Source: Augochlora pura
Lineage: Eukaryota > Arthropoda > Insecta > Hymenoptera > Halictidae
Assembly (NCBI RefSeq): GCF_028453695.1
Contig: NC_135777.1
Location: 11,583,714 to 11,647,713 of the forward strand
DNA length: 64,000 bases
Reading direction: 5' to 3'
Shown here: positions 28,995-41,152 of the stretch, one piece after another
Layout: every line of letters begins with the position of its first letter
How positions within the stretch are numbered: the stretch's first letter is position 1
Position numbers and translations under genes: made by a program
Notes under the pieces: generated by a model
What the model saw: the letters and a program-made list of their open reading frames with translations, nothing else
The model's database searches: none
Told to the model about the DNA's origin: nothing

Positions 28995-29206
28995 TAGACC
29001 GCGGATTTTACATATTTATGGTAAAAATGGATAAGTGGAATACAGGGCACAAAATATATCGAAAAACTGTTAAATTATTCTTACATTGACTTCCGCTTTG
29101 TTAAAATTATCAATAGAAAAAAAAAAACACACTCTTATCTGTCGCCTGTTATTTCTCTAATTGACAGAGACATCATGTTTTATTTTGCGTGAAGATCCGC
29201 AGTCTA
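28995..29206 (+). mobile_element. M1 miniature transposon, complete
   Basis: TA, then GACCGCGGATTTTACATATT TATGG at the left; the right is TTTTATTTTGCGTGAAGATC CGCAGTC with TA at 29205-29206. About 208 bp. It is one of the best-kept copies and contains the family's CTTATCTGTC and TTGACAGAGACAT segments. Confidence 0.82.
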
Positions 29207-29477
29207 TTCACGAGACAGCCGGCTACCCGAGAGAACACGACAAATGAAATTAAATAACAAGCTAAAAGAATCCAATCCATCAAAAGTGCAGAAAATAAGT
29301 AGTCTATTATGTTGTTTGTCCCTTTCTCGTTAATTAATGTTGCTCTGTGTACAATTCATTTTATACGGCACATTCTATAATGTTATTGTATATATCTACT
29401 GCAAATAAAAGAAATCACCAATTAGCGTTAAAAATAGTGATAGCTCTTGCAGCCAGTTAGAAGATCTTACGCGTGAG

Positions 29478-29670
29478 CAGACTGCGGATTTTATGCGTTC
29501 ACGACAAAAGTTAGAAGATGAAACTGTGGAAACATTTGGAGAGGTTAAAAACACTTATTGATTATTTTAACGTATTGAAATAAGTAAGCAAAGGGATTAA
29601 TGTATACGTAGTTTCTGTATCTTGTCATTAGTGGAAGCAGTTTTTATTTTGCAGAAAAATCCGCAGTCTA
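29478..29670 (+). mobile_element. M1 miniature transposon, complete
   Basis: CAGACTGCGGATTTTATGCG at the left (first TA mutated to CA) and GCAGAAAAATCCGCAGTCTA at the right. About 189 bp. The terminal repeats are close to the apparent family consensus, and it lies only 271 bp from the previous copy. Confidence 0.82.
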
Positions 29671-30717
29671 TTGAGATAATCGGCTCTCGTTGGTCTCATT
29701 AGATATATATTTTTGTTCTGGCACTGGTACGCATTGTTTGTCGCGATTCGCTCGCCAATAAATGTATCCACGTTAACGGATACTGCGGGAACACGGCGGA
29801 ATCCTAGAGTTTTTCATCGCAGTTCGCGGAACTCATGCTCGCGTTCTTTCCACCCTGTACAGAGGCCGCAGAGAGCCCGGCGAACGCCTCCGGGGATGAA
29901 TAATTCCTTCTCATTCAACCGATGCCTGCTCGTTCGCTTCCTCTTAATTGTCTCGTTCCGATTGTCTCCGATGACTATCGAACCAGTTCTCGAATCTCCG
30001 TGCTATGAAACACGGACGAACTCCGAGAGATTATCTTCCGTGACTTGGACGAATAAGCGTTGTCCTCGCTCGTACTTCGGAACCGGTGTCTACAAAGTCG
30101 CTGGTTCGCTCGCAATAACGCGGAATCTCTTGCTCTCGCTCTGTTTATGGCGTTCCCTTCACCTGTTGGATGCACGGCGGATCACTCGAGATCTGGGCGC
30201 ACCGCCGAGTCAACGGACTTAATTAACCGCGAGCAAATGAATTTGCGGGATTGTCGCGCGCGGTCTCGACGTTCGAATATACGAATATATACTCTGATCG
30301 CCGCGCGACAACATTGAGAATTTTCGAAAATTGAAGTAATTCATTTAAGTCGATTACAAAATTGCAACGCAACGTTGCACGCGACATCAATTACCTTTTT
30401 AACATTCACTCAGGTATTGCGAATATTAACAAAATTAGGAAATTGCATATAAATTAGAGCGAAAGGTAGTTTCCAAATTTAGGTGAAAAATAATTTTATT
30501 GCCCACGTATAGGTAGTCAGAGTTTTAATGTATTTACTTTTATCCTAATTTACTCTTAGCTGAAATGTCTTGATCAATATTTCTTGATCATCGAAAAAGT
30601 GAAGCTCTGCGTTACTAAAATCATATTTAAATAAGAAGAAGGAAATAAATGAAATCGCATTGGGGATTCTATGAAGAACAGTACAGCGTCGTCTCTTATC
30701 CGAAGATTTAATTTATA

Positions 30718-30829
30718 ATATCCCGATACCAAAACATGCTATTATCCAAACATTTTATTCTAGTTCTCTGCTTCGTTGTATCTAAATAATACAACGGTTA
30801 GATAATAGAATGTTTGGATACCAGAATAT
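30718..30829. repeat. Short foldback element, about 112 bp
   Basis: The left arm (ATATCCCGATACCAAAACAT and on to CTATTATC) pairs with the right arm (GATAATAG to GGATACCAGAATAT), with a second inner stem CGTTGTAT / ATACAACG. It is probably a small non-autonomous element or its remnant. Confidence 0.55.
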
Positions 30830-31328
30830 TGTAAAAATGAATTATTTCAATATTTCAAATATTTGCAAATATCGTGAAAAGTGGGAAATCAGTAGACACG
30901 ACATTTTAACTGAAAACGGCAGAACCGTTGTCTCTTACATGAAAACAATTCGCGAGACAATGATACTAAGAATTGAAATGATGATAATAGCGGCATTTGG
31001 CATAAAAGGATGTTCGGTACGGTGTCGACCGGCTTTAAGCTTCACAGTCGATGAAGATTTGGAATCGGGTAGCAGTTTAACGAGCTGTCGGGTGTATTTT
31101 CGGTGCTCGCCGTTGAGGAATGCGGTGCACGAGGATATCGCGGTACACCCTGTATATTCTGTACACGCAGTCAGGTGAGCTAACGGTGCTCCGGAGCGGT
31201 TAAGTAACGGGCTTCTCCGCTATTTGTCGTTGTACTTTTATTTCACGCGAACAGTCCCCGGGTTCCACGAATATATATCCCTGCTTCTTCGTTCCTTTTT
31301 GATTTATCGATACGCTCTCCTCTTTCTT

Positions 31329-31366
31329 CTCTCTCTCTCTCTCTCTCTCTCTCGCTCTCTCTCTCT
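31329..31366. repeat. (CT)n microsatellite with one G
   Basis: CT units, with a single G at 31354. Confidence 0.9.
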
Positions 31367-31869
31367 TTTTCTCACGCTGCGCTTCCACCCGTCCGTCCGT
31401 GGCTTATCGTCGGAAGAATCGTCGATTCATAAACGTCAGCCGCCGCCGCTGTTTATCGAGATTTTCCGACAAATCGAAGAAGAACCGTCCGTTCATAAAC
31501 GTCAGCCTTTGTTTTATCGAGATTTCGCAACTACGGGGAGAAGAAAAAAAAGAAGTAGGCAGAAAAAAAAGCACCGCAGCCAGGAAACAAATGTTCCGAG
31601 ACTGAAACCGATGGTCTCTCGTCGGAGCCATCGGAATTCTTTTTCTCTCCCCGTTTGGAACCTTGGAAGAGCAGCGTGCCCGAAAACAGTCGAACCAAGG
31701 TCGATATTCAAATCAACGACAACGAGCGCTAGTTAATGCCTCGTCGGCAGCGAAACGTTAACGCCGTTCCCGGGCGAAATTTCGTCTTTGACGCTAGCGC
31801 GGTTTACGACGCGATCCTGAAGCTCTTTCTATGTACGCGAGAGACGGTCGGTTCGAATCAATAATACAC

Positions 31870-31873
<4 letters not shown>

Positions 31874-31928
<55 letters not shown>
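31874..31928. repeat. (TC)n microsatellite
   Basis: A pure 55-bp TC run. Confidence 0.95.
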
Positions 31929-31931
<3 letters not shown>

Positions 31932-32599
31932 CCTATCTTTCTCTCTCCGTTCTGCTCTCTTCTAGGAGATATGGTAATGTGCCGGGCCGAAATCTAGATT
32001 CAGTTCAATTCAGCCTCGTGGAAAGTTTTACCGGCTAGTTCCACCGTTCATTACCACTCGCAGATGCACGAACATTTCAGCGCCGCTACGCCGCTAGCTA
32101 GTTGCCTAGCTCGCTCGTTTCGCGCCGGCATCGAAAAGTTTTCACGCTTGCACGCTTGCGCCCGCGAGAATCCGCTCCGTACTAGCTCGCGTTCGCGCCG
32201 GCCGCTCGACGCGACGCGACGCGACGGATTCTTCTCAGTTACAGAAACCGAGGAAATTAGAGAGACAGCTTTTTACCGACAAGTTGCCAGGTTCTCATTC
32301 TCCACAATAATTTCCCGTAAGACGCACAGTAGCCTGCGCAACCCGTATATACCTTGAAACACTGTTTTAGTGTTATTACTAGGTTAAGGTCATAATGCAT
32401 TTCATAAGATCATTGAATTCGTTTCGGCATCAGATATAACGTTATCGTCAGGTCGCAGATCTAGTATGGGAAATCGAAATTCTTCGCACCATTTTGGAGA
32501 AACAGAAGCCAAACAAAAATTTTGTTTTCACATTCAATAATTTCAAAATAATGAAATCAATGTTTTTAAATTCCTAAAATTCTTTTCCTGCTTTATATT

Positions 32600-32643
32600 T
32601 CACTCTATCGCTTTTGTCATAGGTGCATAAAATCCGTAGTCTA
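32600..32643 (-). mobile_element. M1 end fragment, inverted
   Basis: TTTTGTCATAGGTGCATAAA ATCCGTAGTC followed by TA matches the M1 left end inverted. The other end cannot be recognised in the 200 bp upstream. Confidence 0.45.
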
Positions 32644-34258
32644 GTTATCAAGTCAATAAATTAAAAGTATCTGCAAAACCTTTTTCAAAGTTTACATTGT
32701 TCAAACATCGTGACGTTCGTTCACGGATTATAAAATCGTTAGGAAGTAATTAAGTAATGGGGACGCGCCTACTAATGTGTAGGTTGTAGCAGTTTTTTTA
32801 GACAAACGGTAACAGCATATTCAATGAGCGAAATTACGAACAAAGTGTTATACAGCATTAGATTAAAAAATGCTTTATTAAACAATTGTAAGTAAAATGC
32901 GAAGTATTAACGGGACACCCTATATATAAAACATTAACTTGAACCTGTTATGTCATGCTTCAGAACGAGTTTTTACGTTTATTGATTTCGCTTTGAATTT
33001 GCAAATTTCGGCTATAGCATAATTTGTTCCCGCGCGTATAATTAAAAAAAAAAAAAAATAGTTGATCTTTGAAGCGATTATCGATAAACGGGTAGAAAAG
33101 TGTTTTCGAAAAATGTAATTTCGGTCTTGACAAACGGACTGTAGAATACGCTCGGCCGTCGAAACACGCAATTTCTGAGACACGCGTGACGTTACAAGGC
33201 CAACCACGCCGACACCGTATGCGTAACTCGTGTCCCTCCCTTCTGTCTTCTCTCTTCTGCCTTCCGCCGGCACGTCTCGTGCTCCTCGACTCCTCGACTC
33301 CTCGGTGTGTCCGCATCGATCCTATTCGCGTTCGAAAGTAAATCATTGCGGTCGAGCGAACGCGAGAACCCCTAAACGCCTGCCCCCGCCGTTTCTCCCG
33401 GCTCGCTAACCCTGTTTCCTGTCTCGTGGGACCCGACTAGACGATGCTCTATCACGGAAGGATCAAGGATCGATCGGCCGGCCGGCCGCTTTTGTTGCGA
33501 ACTAGGATGAGAACCGGCCAGATTGTACTCTCGATAGCGCGATATGTTTTATGGTAATCTCTGTGCACGATATCGTCGGCGATGGAACTTTGATGGTCGA
33601 CCGGATCGGAAGCGGGTCGGGTCACCTCTGACCCGTGCTAAACGGCGGTAGTCTGGCACCGGGAAGGATCGGAAGTGTATCTTGAAAGGTTCCATCGCGG
33701 ACGATCCGAGGATAGGAACGAGACGCTGAAATGTAGCGGCTGGTTGCAACTGTTTTTCATCGCGATGCTTTTTATCGGTTTTCGAAAAACGGCTCGCCGC
33801 CGTATCGATGGATAGCGAATGTTTCGTAATTGTTTTGACCGGTGGCCGGCGCTTGCTATACATATTTTGCGCGGATCCGAAAACGTTGCCGCGCGCCGAA
33901 TACGTGCAGATTTCACCGAATTTCGTGCGACCGGTACTTTGAGTTAAATGAAATTTGCATAAACTCCGAATATGTTTGGTCCACGGCAACATTTTAATGA
34001 AAACACCGCGGCAAAGTGGGGTCAGGTCACAGAGGTTTAAAGTGCACACGGTCTCGTCCGGCATAAATACACAATTTACTCAGAAAATTACAGCAGCTGT
34101 TTGTTGAACGTACGCAACGCGGGCAGGGCTGCACGGCCTATTAGAAATTTATACACCTTTGCGTCTTTTGTAATCGCGACTATAATGCTCGACACGATTC
34201 ATCCGATGATAAAAGCGGAATTCAGGTCTGGGTTAGGATGAGTTTATGGCCCGATAAA

Positions 34259-34566
34259 TAGACCGCGGAAGTATTTATTGCATTCCTGATACTGGCTGTG
34301 CACGGGGAGGAAATGAAATCGCGTGGGGTACTTTCATCTCGTTGACAACTCTAACGAGTATAATCCCTTGACCGCATGCATGTACGCGAGACAAAACTCT
34401 CTCTCTCGATGAAATTTCAAACGCGCTAGCTGAACAGACGTTTACATGGTCCGTTCAGTGATCTCGGCATTGTAGCATTTAATTGCACTTGAAAATCTGC
34501 CGCGCGTTCCTTGCGCTTCTTGCGTTTGCAGCCAAACGGCGGCAACAGACAAACGTCCGCAGTCTA
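34259..34566 (+). mobile_element. Possible M1 relative, about 304 bp
   Basis: TA then GACCGCGGAAGTATTTATTG at the left, and GTCCGCAGTC then TA at the right. The interior does not resemble the other copies and it is longer, so this may be two unrelated M1 ends or an element carrying an insertion. Confidence 0.35.
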
Positions 34567-35067
34567 ATAATCGCTCAGCCGCTTCCGTCTCCCCTTCGAC
34601 GTTTTTCTGCGCAATTCGAGTCGGCACACAATTCGCGCGAATTAACAATAAACTACGTTCGTGACTCGGAAACGTTTCCACAGTGGTCGGCACTTAGCGA
34701 CCGATGGATAAACAACAGCAGATGCGGCGATAGCCAAACAATCCGTGTCAAGTGAATAACGGATTCGACACGTTTCGCCCGATAAAACGGTCATTATCGC
34801 GAGGAAAAAAGAAATATCGCGGAACCCTGAACCGCGCTTTCAACGACGGTAACGATCTACGGATGCACGTACGGTCGTTCGCGATCGCTGATCAACCCGA
34901 TGCCCTCGAAACGCTCGCGATCCGCGAGCGATCGCGGGTCGAACGATGGGTCCGAAAGGGAACGGCGTCGAACGTGTCGCGGTCGATCATGCAAACCGTA
35001 ACGCGGGAATTGAATGTTTGCGTGGCATGAAAAGGGAGGGCGAAGCGAGGGGAGAACGAGGAAGAGG

Positions 35068-35090
35068 GAGAGAGAGAGAGAGAGAGAGAG
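35068..35090. repeat. (GA)n microsatellite
   Basis: A pure GA run in the purine-rich part of a CpG-rich block. Confidence 0.9.
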
Positions 35091-35773
35091 GGAGGGAGGA
35101 TGTGTCAGAGAAACTAAAAACGCGTTATCGTAGCAGCGACGCGACAAACCGCGCCGCATCGCGCCCACAAACACGATATATCCACGGCGTTATCAAGGTC
35201 CCTCGCGATCGTTGTGACAATGCGAAACGATAAAGCGGTGGCGGCGGATGCATGCTCCGATTCGAGACCGTTTGATGTCTGCATTACATCGATCTTCCGC
35301 GTTCGTGCCCGGCCGTACAACGCGCGCGCCCTGCGACCGGGAAACAAACGCGCTGCGCTATTAAACCCAGGAAAAGTAATCGCGTCGCTGGCACCGGCGC
35401 GAGCGCGTTCGAACAACGATTTCTCTTCCTCCTTGCGGACAGCGACAGCGGACGACCAGCGACCAGTGAGCGACGATCAACGCGCAGCCAGCAACGGTAG
35501 CGCGCGTCGTTCCGCAGCGTGTCCTGCTGCCGCGCGTCCAAAGGCGCGACAATGCCGATTGTGACCGGTCGCTGCGCCCGGCTATCAACCGGGAAACGGC
35601 GAAAAAAGGGAAGCGTAAAAGACAACAAGCAGTTTCCCGAAAGACAATCGCTACTGTCTGTGCCCCGGACACTTTAGATTTTGCTCGTTGTTCCACCGGC
35701 AACAATGCGCCGGCGGAATCGTAAAATCGAAAGTTCTGCGTTTTGTGCTCGGCCAGCGTCTATGACGGACCTG

Positions 35774-35775
<2 letters not shown>

Positions 35776-35804
<29 letters not shown>
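35776..35804. repeat. (TC)n microsatellite
   Basis: A pure TC run of 29 bp, followed by an impure tract to about 35815. Confidence 0.9.
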
Positions 35805-35815
<11 letters not shown>

Positions 35816-36464
35816 CGAGACTTTCGAATGCGGTAACGATCAGATCGGTCGGTCATGGGGATAATTATCGAGCGCGCTACGGCAATTGCTACGCTGTGTT
35901 ATGCTGAAATCTTCATTTCAAAACTGTTCTTTTTAATCGTCTTATGAATTCGTAGAAACAACAGTTATAGTAAGCGATACGATATCGATTCTGAAGAACC
36001 GAAATCGCAATCGATACAAGCGAGTATATACGTACGAACGATATACGTATCTTACAACGGTTACGATTCTTTTTCGGGTCTCGATAACTGTATCAAGAAA
36101 CCGATATCATAACTGTTCCCAACCACTGACCAACAGTATTCAACGAATGGCCAGTTGATTCCTATTAAAGGAAATGTAACCTACCGTGTGCTGGTAAACA
36201 TGACCGGTTTTCATTTTTAAATTGTTGAGGTTATGGAGACGCGCTATCTTCAGCAATGACTGACTACACTCGATTCAAGGTTACATTGTAATCACAAGTT
36301 ATTTCATATGTTTAGCGTTAACTAGTACACTACTTTTTCCAAACTGTGTGATAAAATTGAATAGTACTAATACAGTTCAAGTAATAGTAATTTAGTAAGT
36401 AATAGTAATACAGTTGAAGTAATAACAATTTAAAATAATGTAAATATGTAAAGCATTTAGAAAC

Positions 36465-36564
36465 NNNNNNNNNNNNNNNNNNNNNNNNNNNNNNNNNNNN
36501 NNNNNNNNNNNNNNNNNNNNNNNNNNNNNNNNNNNNNNNNNNNNNNNNNNNNNNNNNNNNNNNN
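36465..36564. other. Assembly gap, 100 N
   Basis: A run of exactly 100 N, usually a placeholder for unknown size. The left flank has near-tandem AATAGTAATACAGTTCAAGT units, so a collapsed repeat is likely. Confidence 0.99.
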
Positions 36565-37477
36565 TAACAAAATTAATACAATTTGAACAGTGCAATGATT
36601 AAAAGCATTTAATATTGTCACAACCCCGAGACATTCGGGACCCCGGTTCAACCTGGGTTACTCGAAAACTCCCTCAATTGCTGTCGATCGGAGAGCTCGC
36701 GAAATTCGGAGCTATCTTGCCGGTTCGAATACCAAATTTTTCTGGCAAACGGTGGCTCGAGAGGGCAGCGCGGTCTAACACCGACGAATTTCCACGAACG
36801 CCGGCCATGACCTTTCCTCGGCGCGACCTATTAACAGGCGCAGAAGTCGGCGGGGTATCGCGCGGGTAATTTTCGCCTCCGGGGAAATAATCGGCCCGAC
36901 ACACCAGCCGCGCGTACCCGTGAACACGGAACATCGGGGGATACCAGCCAGATACTGGCCGGAACAGCTGGGAAAAAACCGGGGTTAATAGCTCTCGAAG
37001 GGAAAGGGGATATCTTCCCGATCCGCCTCCAGTGTTCCCTCGATTTCCTCGGTTGCCGAGAGCGAACCGTCCAGGGACATCGAACATTGCGGGTGCTCTG
37101 CGGAGATATAGTGTACGACCATACTCGCGGCAATAATCTTCTCCGACCGCCTCCTCTCCACACGTCCGAATCGCGTAACTCCTTTCTTATGTTACACTGC
37201 GATTCTTCTTTAACCCGCTTGTGCGTTTCGCAACCTCCGTTTTTACTCCCACGGCCGGTTACCAAGTATTAAAAGCGTCTCGCATCCCCCGAACGAGGTG
37301 CCTCAAGGAAACGATTCCTCGTCGAGCATCGATGTCGTAGAATCGTTTTACGCAAAAGCATTATATTTTAAAAGACGCGCGGAGACGAGTTCCTTGCTCT
37401 CGAGCTCTTTCCGGCATTACACGCATCTGCACGAAGCCTCATACTCAATTTAATCTTCGATATTTCTCCCTTCTGAA

Positions 37478-37681
37478 TTAACCCTAGAACTCCAAAGGGA
37501 TGGGAGGATCCTTGAACGCACGAATCGATATAAACCGAATGAAAACACGTCTGACATTGTAATTAGAAAGTGCAAAATGCTCCGATATCGCAAAACTTTT
37601 CAAAAACTATAAAAATATGTACGGGTTCGAGGAAACTCAACGACCGCGTAAAAATAAGAATCTCTGGACCTCTAGGGTTAA
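37478..37681. mobile_element. TTAA-flanked miniature transposon (piggyBac-like), CCCTAGA ends
   Basis: TTAA at 37478-37481 and 37678-37681 enclose 196 bp. The ends CCCTAGAACTCCAAAG and CCCTAGAGGTCCAGAG (second read on the minus strand) agree at 13 of 16 positions. No open frame of note. Confidence 0.82.
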
Positions 37682-40198
37682 GTTGCTTTATTACCGGTGG
37701 ACAAACTTGCTCGCGGTTCTAATCTCCGAGCCGTTTCTCGTTTCGTTTAATGCCGTGATGTCGGGCCTGCACCGATAACAACTTCCAGGTACATCTCGAT
37801 CGGCCGATCTTGCTTTGCCTGCAATACTGCTTTGACATTTTCCTAGTTAACTGTAAAATATACCCGCAACAAGGACAAATAATAATAATAATAATGACAG
37901 TGATTATGTATCTATCGGGACCACTTCTCCATCAAGATCAGGAAAGCAAGAGGAGAAGAAGAGAAAGAAAAAGACGAAGAAGAAGAAGAACGGGCTGCAG
38001 GAAGCTAGTTCTCGGCGACTAGTTTCTTTTACTCATGAATATCGGGTTACGCCCAATGAAGTATGACCTTGATAGAAAAGCAAGGAAACCGTGGCCCCTC
38101 TAAGCGGTCACAGGCGTCTCGATCAAACGAGTCCCCTTGCCCTGGAAACTAGACCGACAGCTCCTGCAGCCGAGGAAAACTCGTGGGGCCGTGTCTACGA
38201 GGACCGAGATCTTTCCGCTTAATTGCTGAGACGCTCGTCTCTTCCAGGAGACTGGTCTCTCCCGAGGTGGGAGAGGGTCCTTTGACCCCCCCACTTGGTT
38301 TCCGCGTCGGCGAACGCGCCGCGCGAGAACATACTTCCATAGATTTCGTGGATGAAGCGCCTTCTCCCTCTCCCTAATCCAACAAAAATACCTACACTAT
38401 CAACACTAGAATTAAGATCTCTAATTTAAAAAGATTCTTTTCGAGGCAAACGCGAGCAAAGCTTTCTATACCAATATTGATCATTTATCTTACGAGAACC
38501 TATGTTCGTCAAGAAAATGCAAAAGGAAGACGTTTCGGAGGTTCGCGTGAGAATATCTCCTTAACACTTGGTTTAAGGTAACATTGACTTTTTAATTTAC
38601 GATTTGTCAAATTCAGAGATACATTTCCGAGTTATTTATTCGATATGCGTGTTACTTGCGGTAGATATGACGATACTACTGATTGAAAAGCAGAATAAAT
38701 GCATTATTGATACGTTTATGTATTAATATAAAACAGATGCTTTCAGTGTTCTGCAAGTCTTACTTAAATCTTCCTAAGTAATGGATCAAGGCCTTTGGAG
38801 TACATGCGATTAGTACGATTAATTGTTTTATAGTTTTACTGAAAAAAGGTAAAAGCTAAAAGTAACATTGCAGATGGTAGATCAATCTAGTTAGCGAACG
38901 TTTGAAAATCATTCCATCACCGGTGAAAAAGTCAATCCCAGTGGAATGACAATTTGCTAATGGAAGGATTCTGTTAATTGGGTCCATATTTGTGAATCTC
39001 GAAGCAGGGCAATTTGATCTGAAATAATGAAGGCCTCGCAATACTAAATTCTACGCATCCTAAAATAATGGGATTATTTACAGCGTCGCTGATGATCTTG
39101 TGGATAGCGACTAAAATATTTTTCTTAACTTATTGTTAGTTTGAGCCTACGACGAAAATTGAAACGTTTTATAGCTCTCGTTGTAACTTATATGTAATGC
39201 GTGAGATCATTTTATCGACAACTGAGAATCGACACGAGAGAAGGAGGCAGTTGCATGGGAACGAATTATTGATCGCTTTTACTACAATGTGCGTCAAGTG
39301 CGTTGAAAGATGTTATTTTCCACTGGTTAAATATTTATACTTCAGCCTTGCTCGAATGAAATTATTATAAATTCGACACAAATATCGAGGTAAACGTATC
39401 GGCTGTAGACGAAGGGAGCCAGGTGTATTAGCAACAAGTTCCAGACTTTTTCTAAAATCCAATTACCATCGGCGAATCGATTTTGAATTTAGAAAATTAG
39501 TGGAACGTCGGTGAACACCGGTGATTCGAGGAGAAAAAGAGGGCGCGACAGAAATTGGGTGGAGCAAAGGCCGACGCGCCCTTTTAATTACTTTAAAACT
39601 AATCGGCGGGGGGGGGGGCTTTCGATTAACGCGGACGTGACGCGCGACGTGACTTGGTGCGGATCGAAATGAAACGGAAGGCTTACGAGCCCGACAAATT
39701 AATTGCTGTTTAATAAATCTGTTGCCGGTGCGAGCTAGCCAACGAACGAACGTACCAATATACGTATCAACTAACGAACGAAAGAGCGAGCGAGCGAGCG
39801 AGCGAGCGGGGTTCGCAGAAGGTCTATCGGACCGAGTAGATTATGCCGTCTAATTGGAGTGTAGCCTTCCGATGAAAGCGTGGTGTAATTGGTTGAGCTA
39901 AGGAAATGGCTCGCGCGCTCGCATTCTTGCTGTGGCTAATTGCTTTAACCTCTATCACGCTACTCCGCCGCGGATTGCCTAATTCGAGTTATTTCCGATT
40001 AGCCGACACAGTTGCATCGGTGCTGCAGGTGGCAGCCGACGTTGACTGCCACCTGCGTACCCTACGACCAACTAGGGCAAACGATGCTGCTCGACCGATG
40101 GAAGACCGATCGATTTTCAACAAATTCATACACCGACGCGCCGCTTCGATTACCGCCGCGAACGTGAATTCGCTCGCGAAGTAACAGCATCCAAAAGC

Positions 40199-40387
40199 GA
40201 ATTTAGACTTTGTACTGCGGACGCATCGGCCATCGATGCAGGTTCGAGTTATCGAAAGTACAGAGCGCGGTTCGAAATCAGTCTGAATCAACGCTTTGGT
40301 AGAAATACGGATGAAAAACAACATTTATAGTTTTCACTTGGAATAAATCCATCCGCGATTCACATCGGAAGCGCAAAGTCTAAATTC
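40199..40387. repeat. Inverted-repeat pair, 14 bp, 189 bp apart end to end
   Basis: GAATTTAGACTTTG at 40199-40212 is the exact reverse complement of CAAAGTCTAAATTC at 40374-40387. It may be a small inverted-repeat element whose family is not otherwise seen here. Confidence 0.4.
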
Positions 40388-40408
40388 TAAGTCTTAAGCC
40401 TTAGATTT

Positions 40409-40655
40409 TTAACCCTCTTAGTACCGAACAACGATACATATATCGTTGTTGGCTATTGATGGAAAGATAGTTTTCTTAATATTTTTATTGAACAACAATT
40501 TCATTTCTTATTTCTTCATCCTTTTTGAATTTGTTATTTATCAGGCTTTTCAAAATTCTTGGAATTTCTTTCCGAAACTTTATGAAACTTCGTCAAACGA
40601 GTTTTAAACATTTCGCTCAGATACGGACTCTTTTGGCCGGTACTAAGAGGGTTAA
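40409..40655. mobile_element. TTAA-flanked miniature transposon (piggyBac-like), CCCTCTTAG ends
   Basis: TTAA at 40409-40412 and 40652-40655 enclose 239 bp with perfect 14-bp terminal inverted repeats, CCCTCTTAGTACCG. Near the left end is a palindrome around CGATACATATATCG. The perfect ends suggest recent insertion compared with the other TTAA elements here. It is non-coding. Confidence 0.88.
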
Positions 40656-40939
40656 AGCGGATCGTAGATCCGCTCACGCTAACAACTCGTTGTCGCTCCG
40701 CGACGACGAGTTGTTACGTCGAGTCTCGATGATCCTTCCGAACGGAAACTTGTACGCGATTTACTCGCGTAACTTCGCCGAGATATTTGCATGAAAAGCC
40801 GTTTCCACGCACACGATGAGCTATACTTATTTCCAGCGCATCGACTGGGCTTCGAACTGAGAAGAAATTCCGAGACGCGTAACAAATACCGGCCAGTTTC
40901 GCTTAAAACGTTCGTGCAATGGCAATGTTGTTTTAATTG

Positions 40940-41152
40940 CACCACGGATTCTATTCATTTGTAATGAAAACGGTCAGGCGAAATTTAAAACAGTGAGAAC
41001 GCTGGAAGAATTTCAGAACATCTGTATATTATCTTTTGCAATTCACTGAAATCATTTGACGAAGGAAAACATTTATATTCGACTCGCGTTTATTGCGAAC
41101 GCCTATATTAATGAGAATAATTTTTATGTTGCATAAATATCCTCATAGCCTC
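40940..41152 (+). mobile_element. Decayed M1 copy
   Basis: ACCACGGATTCTATTCATTT GTAATGAAAAC at the left and TTTTTATGTTGCATAAATAT CCTCATAG at the right preserve the spacing and inner sequence of M1 (about 210 bp), but the outermost bases have decayed. Confidence 0.4.

Larger units (their letters stand above)
29671..34258. other. No gene recognised outside the foldback and an M1 fragment
   Basis: It contains an in-frame duplicated segment at 31413-31536, two CT microsatellites, and a CpG-rich stretch at 31980-32240. An A run is at 33044-33057. Confidence 0.55.
34567..36464. other. No gene recognised; CpG-rich block 34860-35600
   Basis: The CpG-rich block contains (GA)n and is followed by (TC)n at 35776, the same arrangement as in 44380-45560. 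Sequence right of 35900 is AT-rich up to the gap. Confidence 0.5.
36565..40408. other. No gene recognised outside the TTAA element at 37478
   Basis: A purine-rich run (AGAAGAAGA) is at 37945-37990, a G run at 39607-39619 and (GAGC)n at 39785-39810. At 39906 an ATG in good context opens a 92-codon frame with a hydrophobic N-terminus, described among the findings. Confidence 0.5.

Noticed and set aside
36640..36670. GGTTCAACC resembling a tRNA B box
   Set aside because: There is no A box, acceptor stem or anticodon arm at the right spacing.
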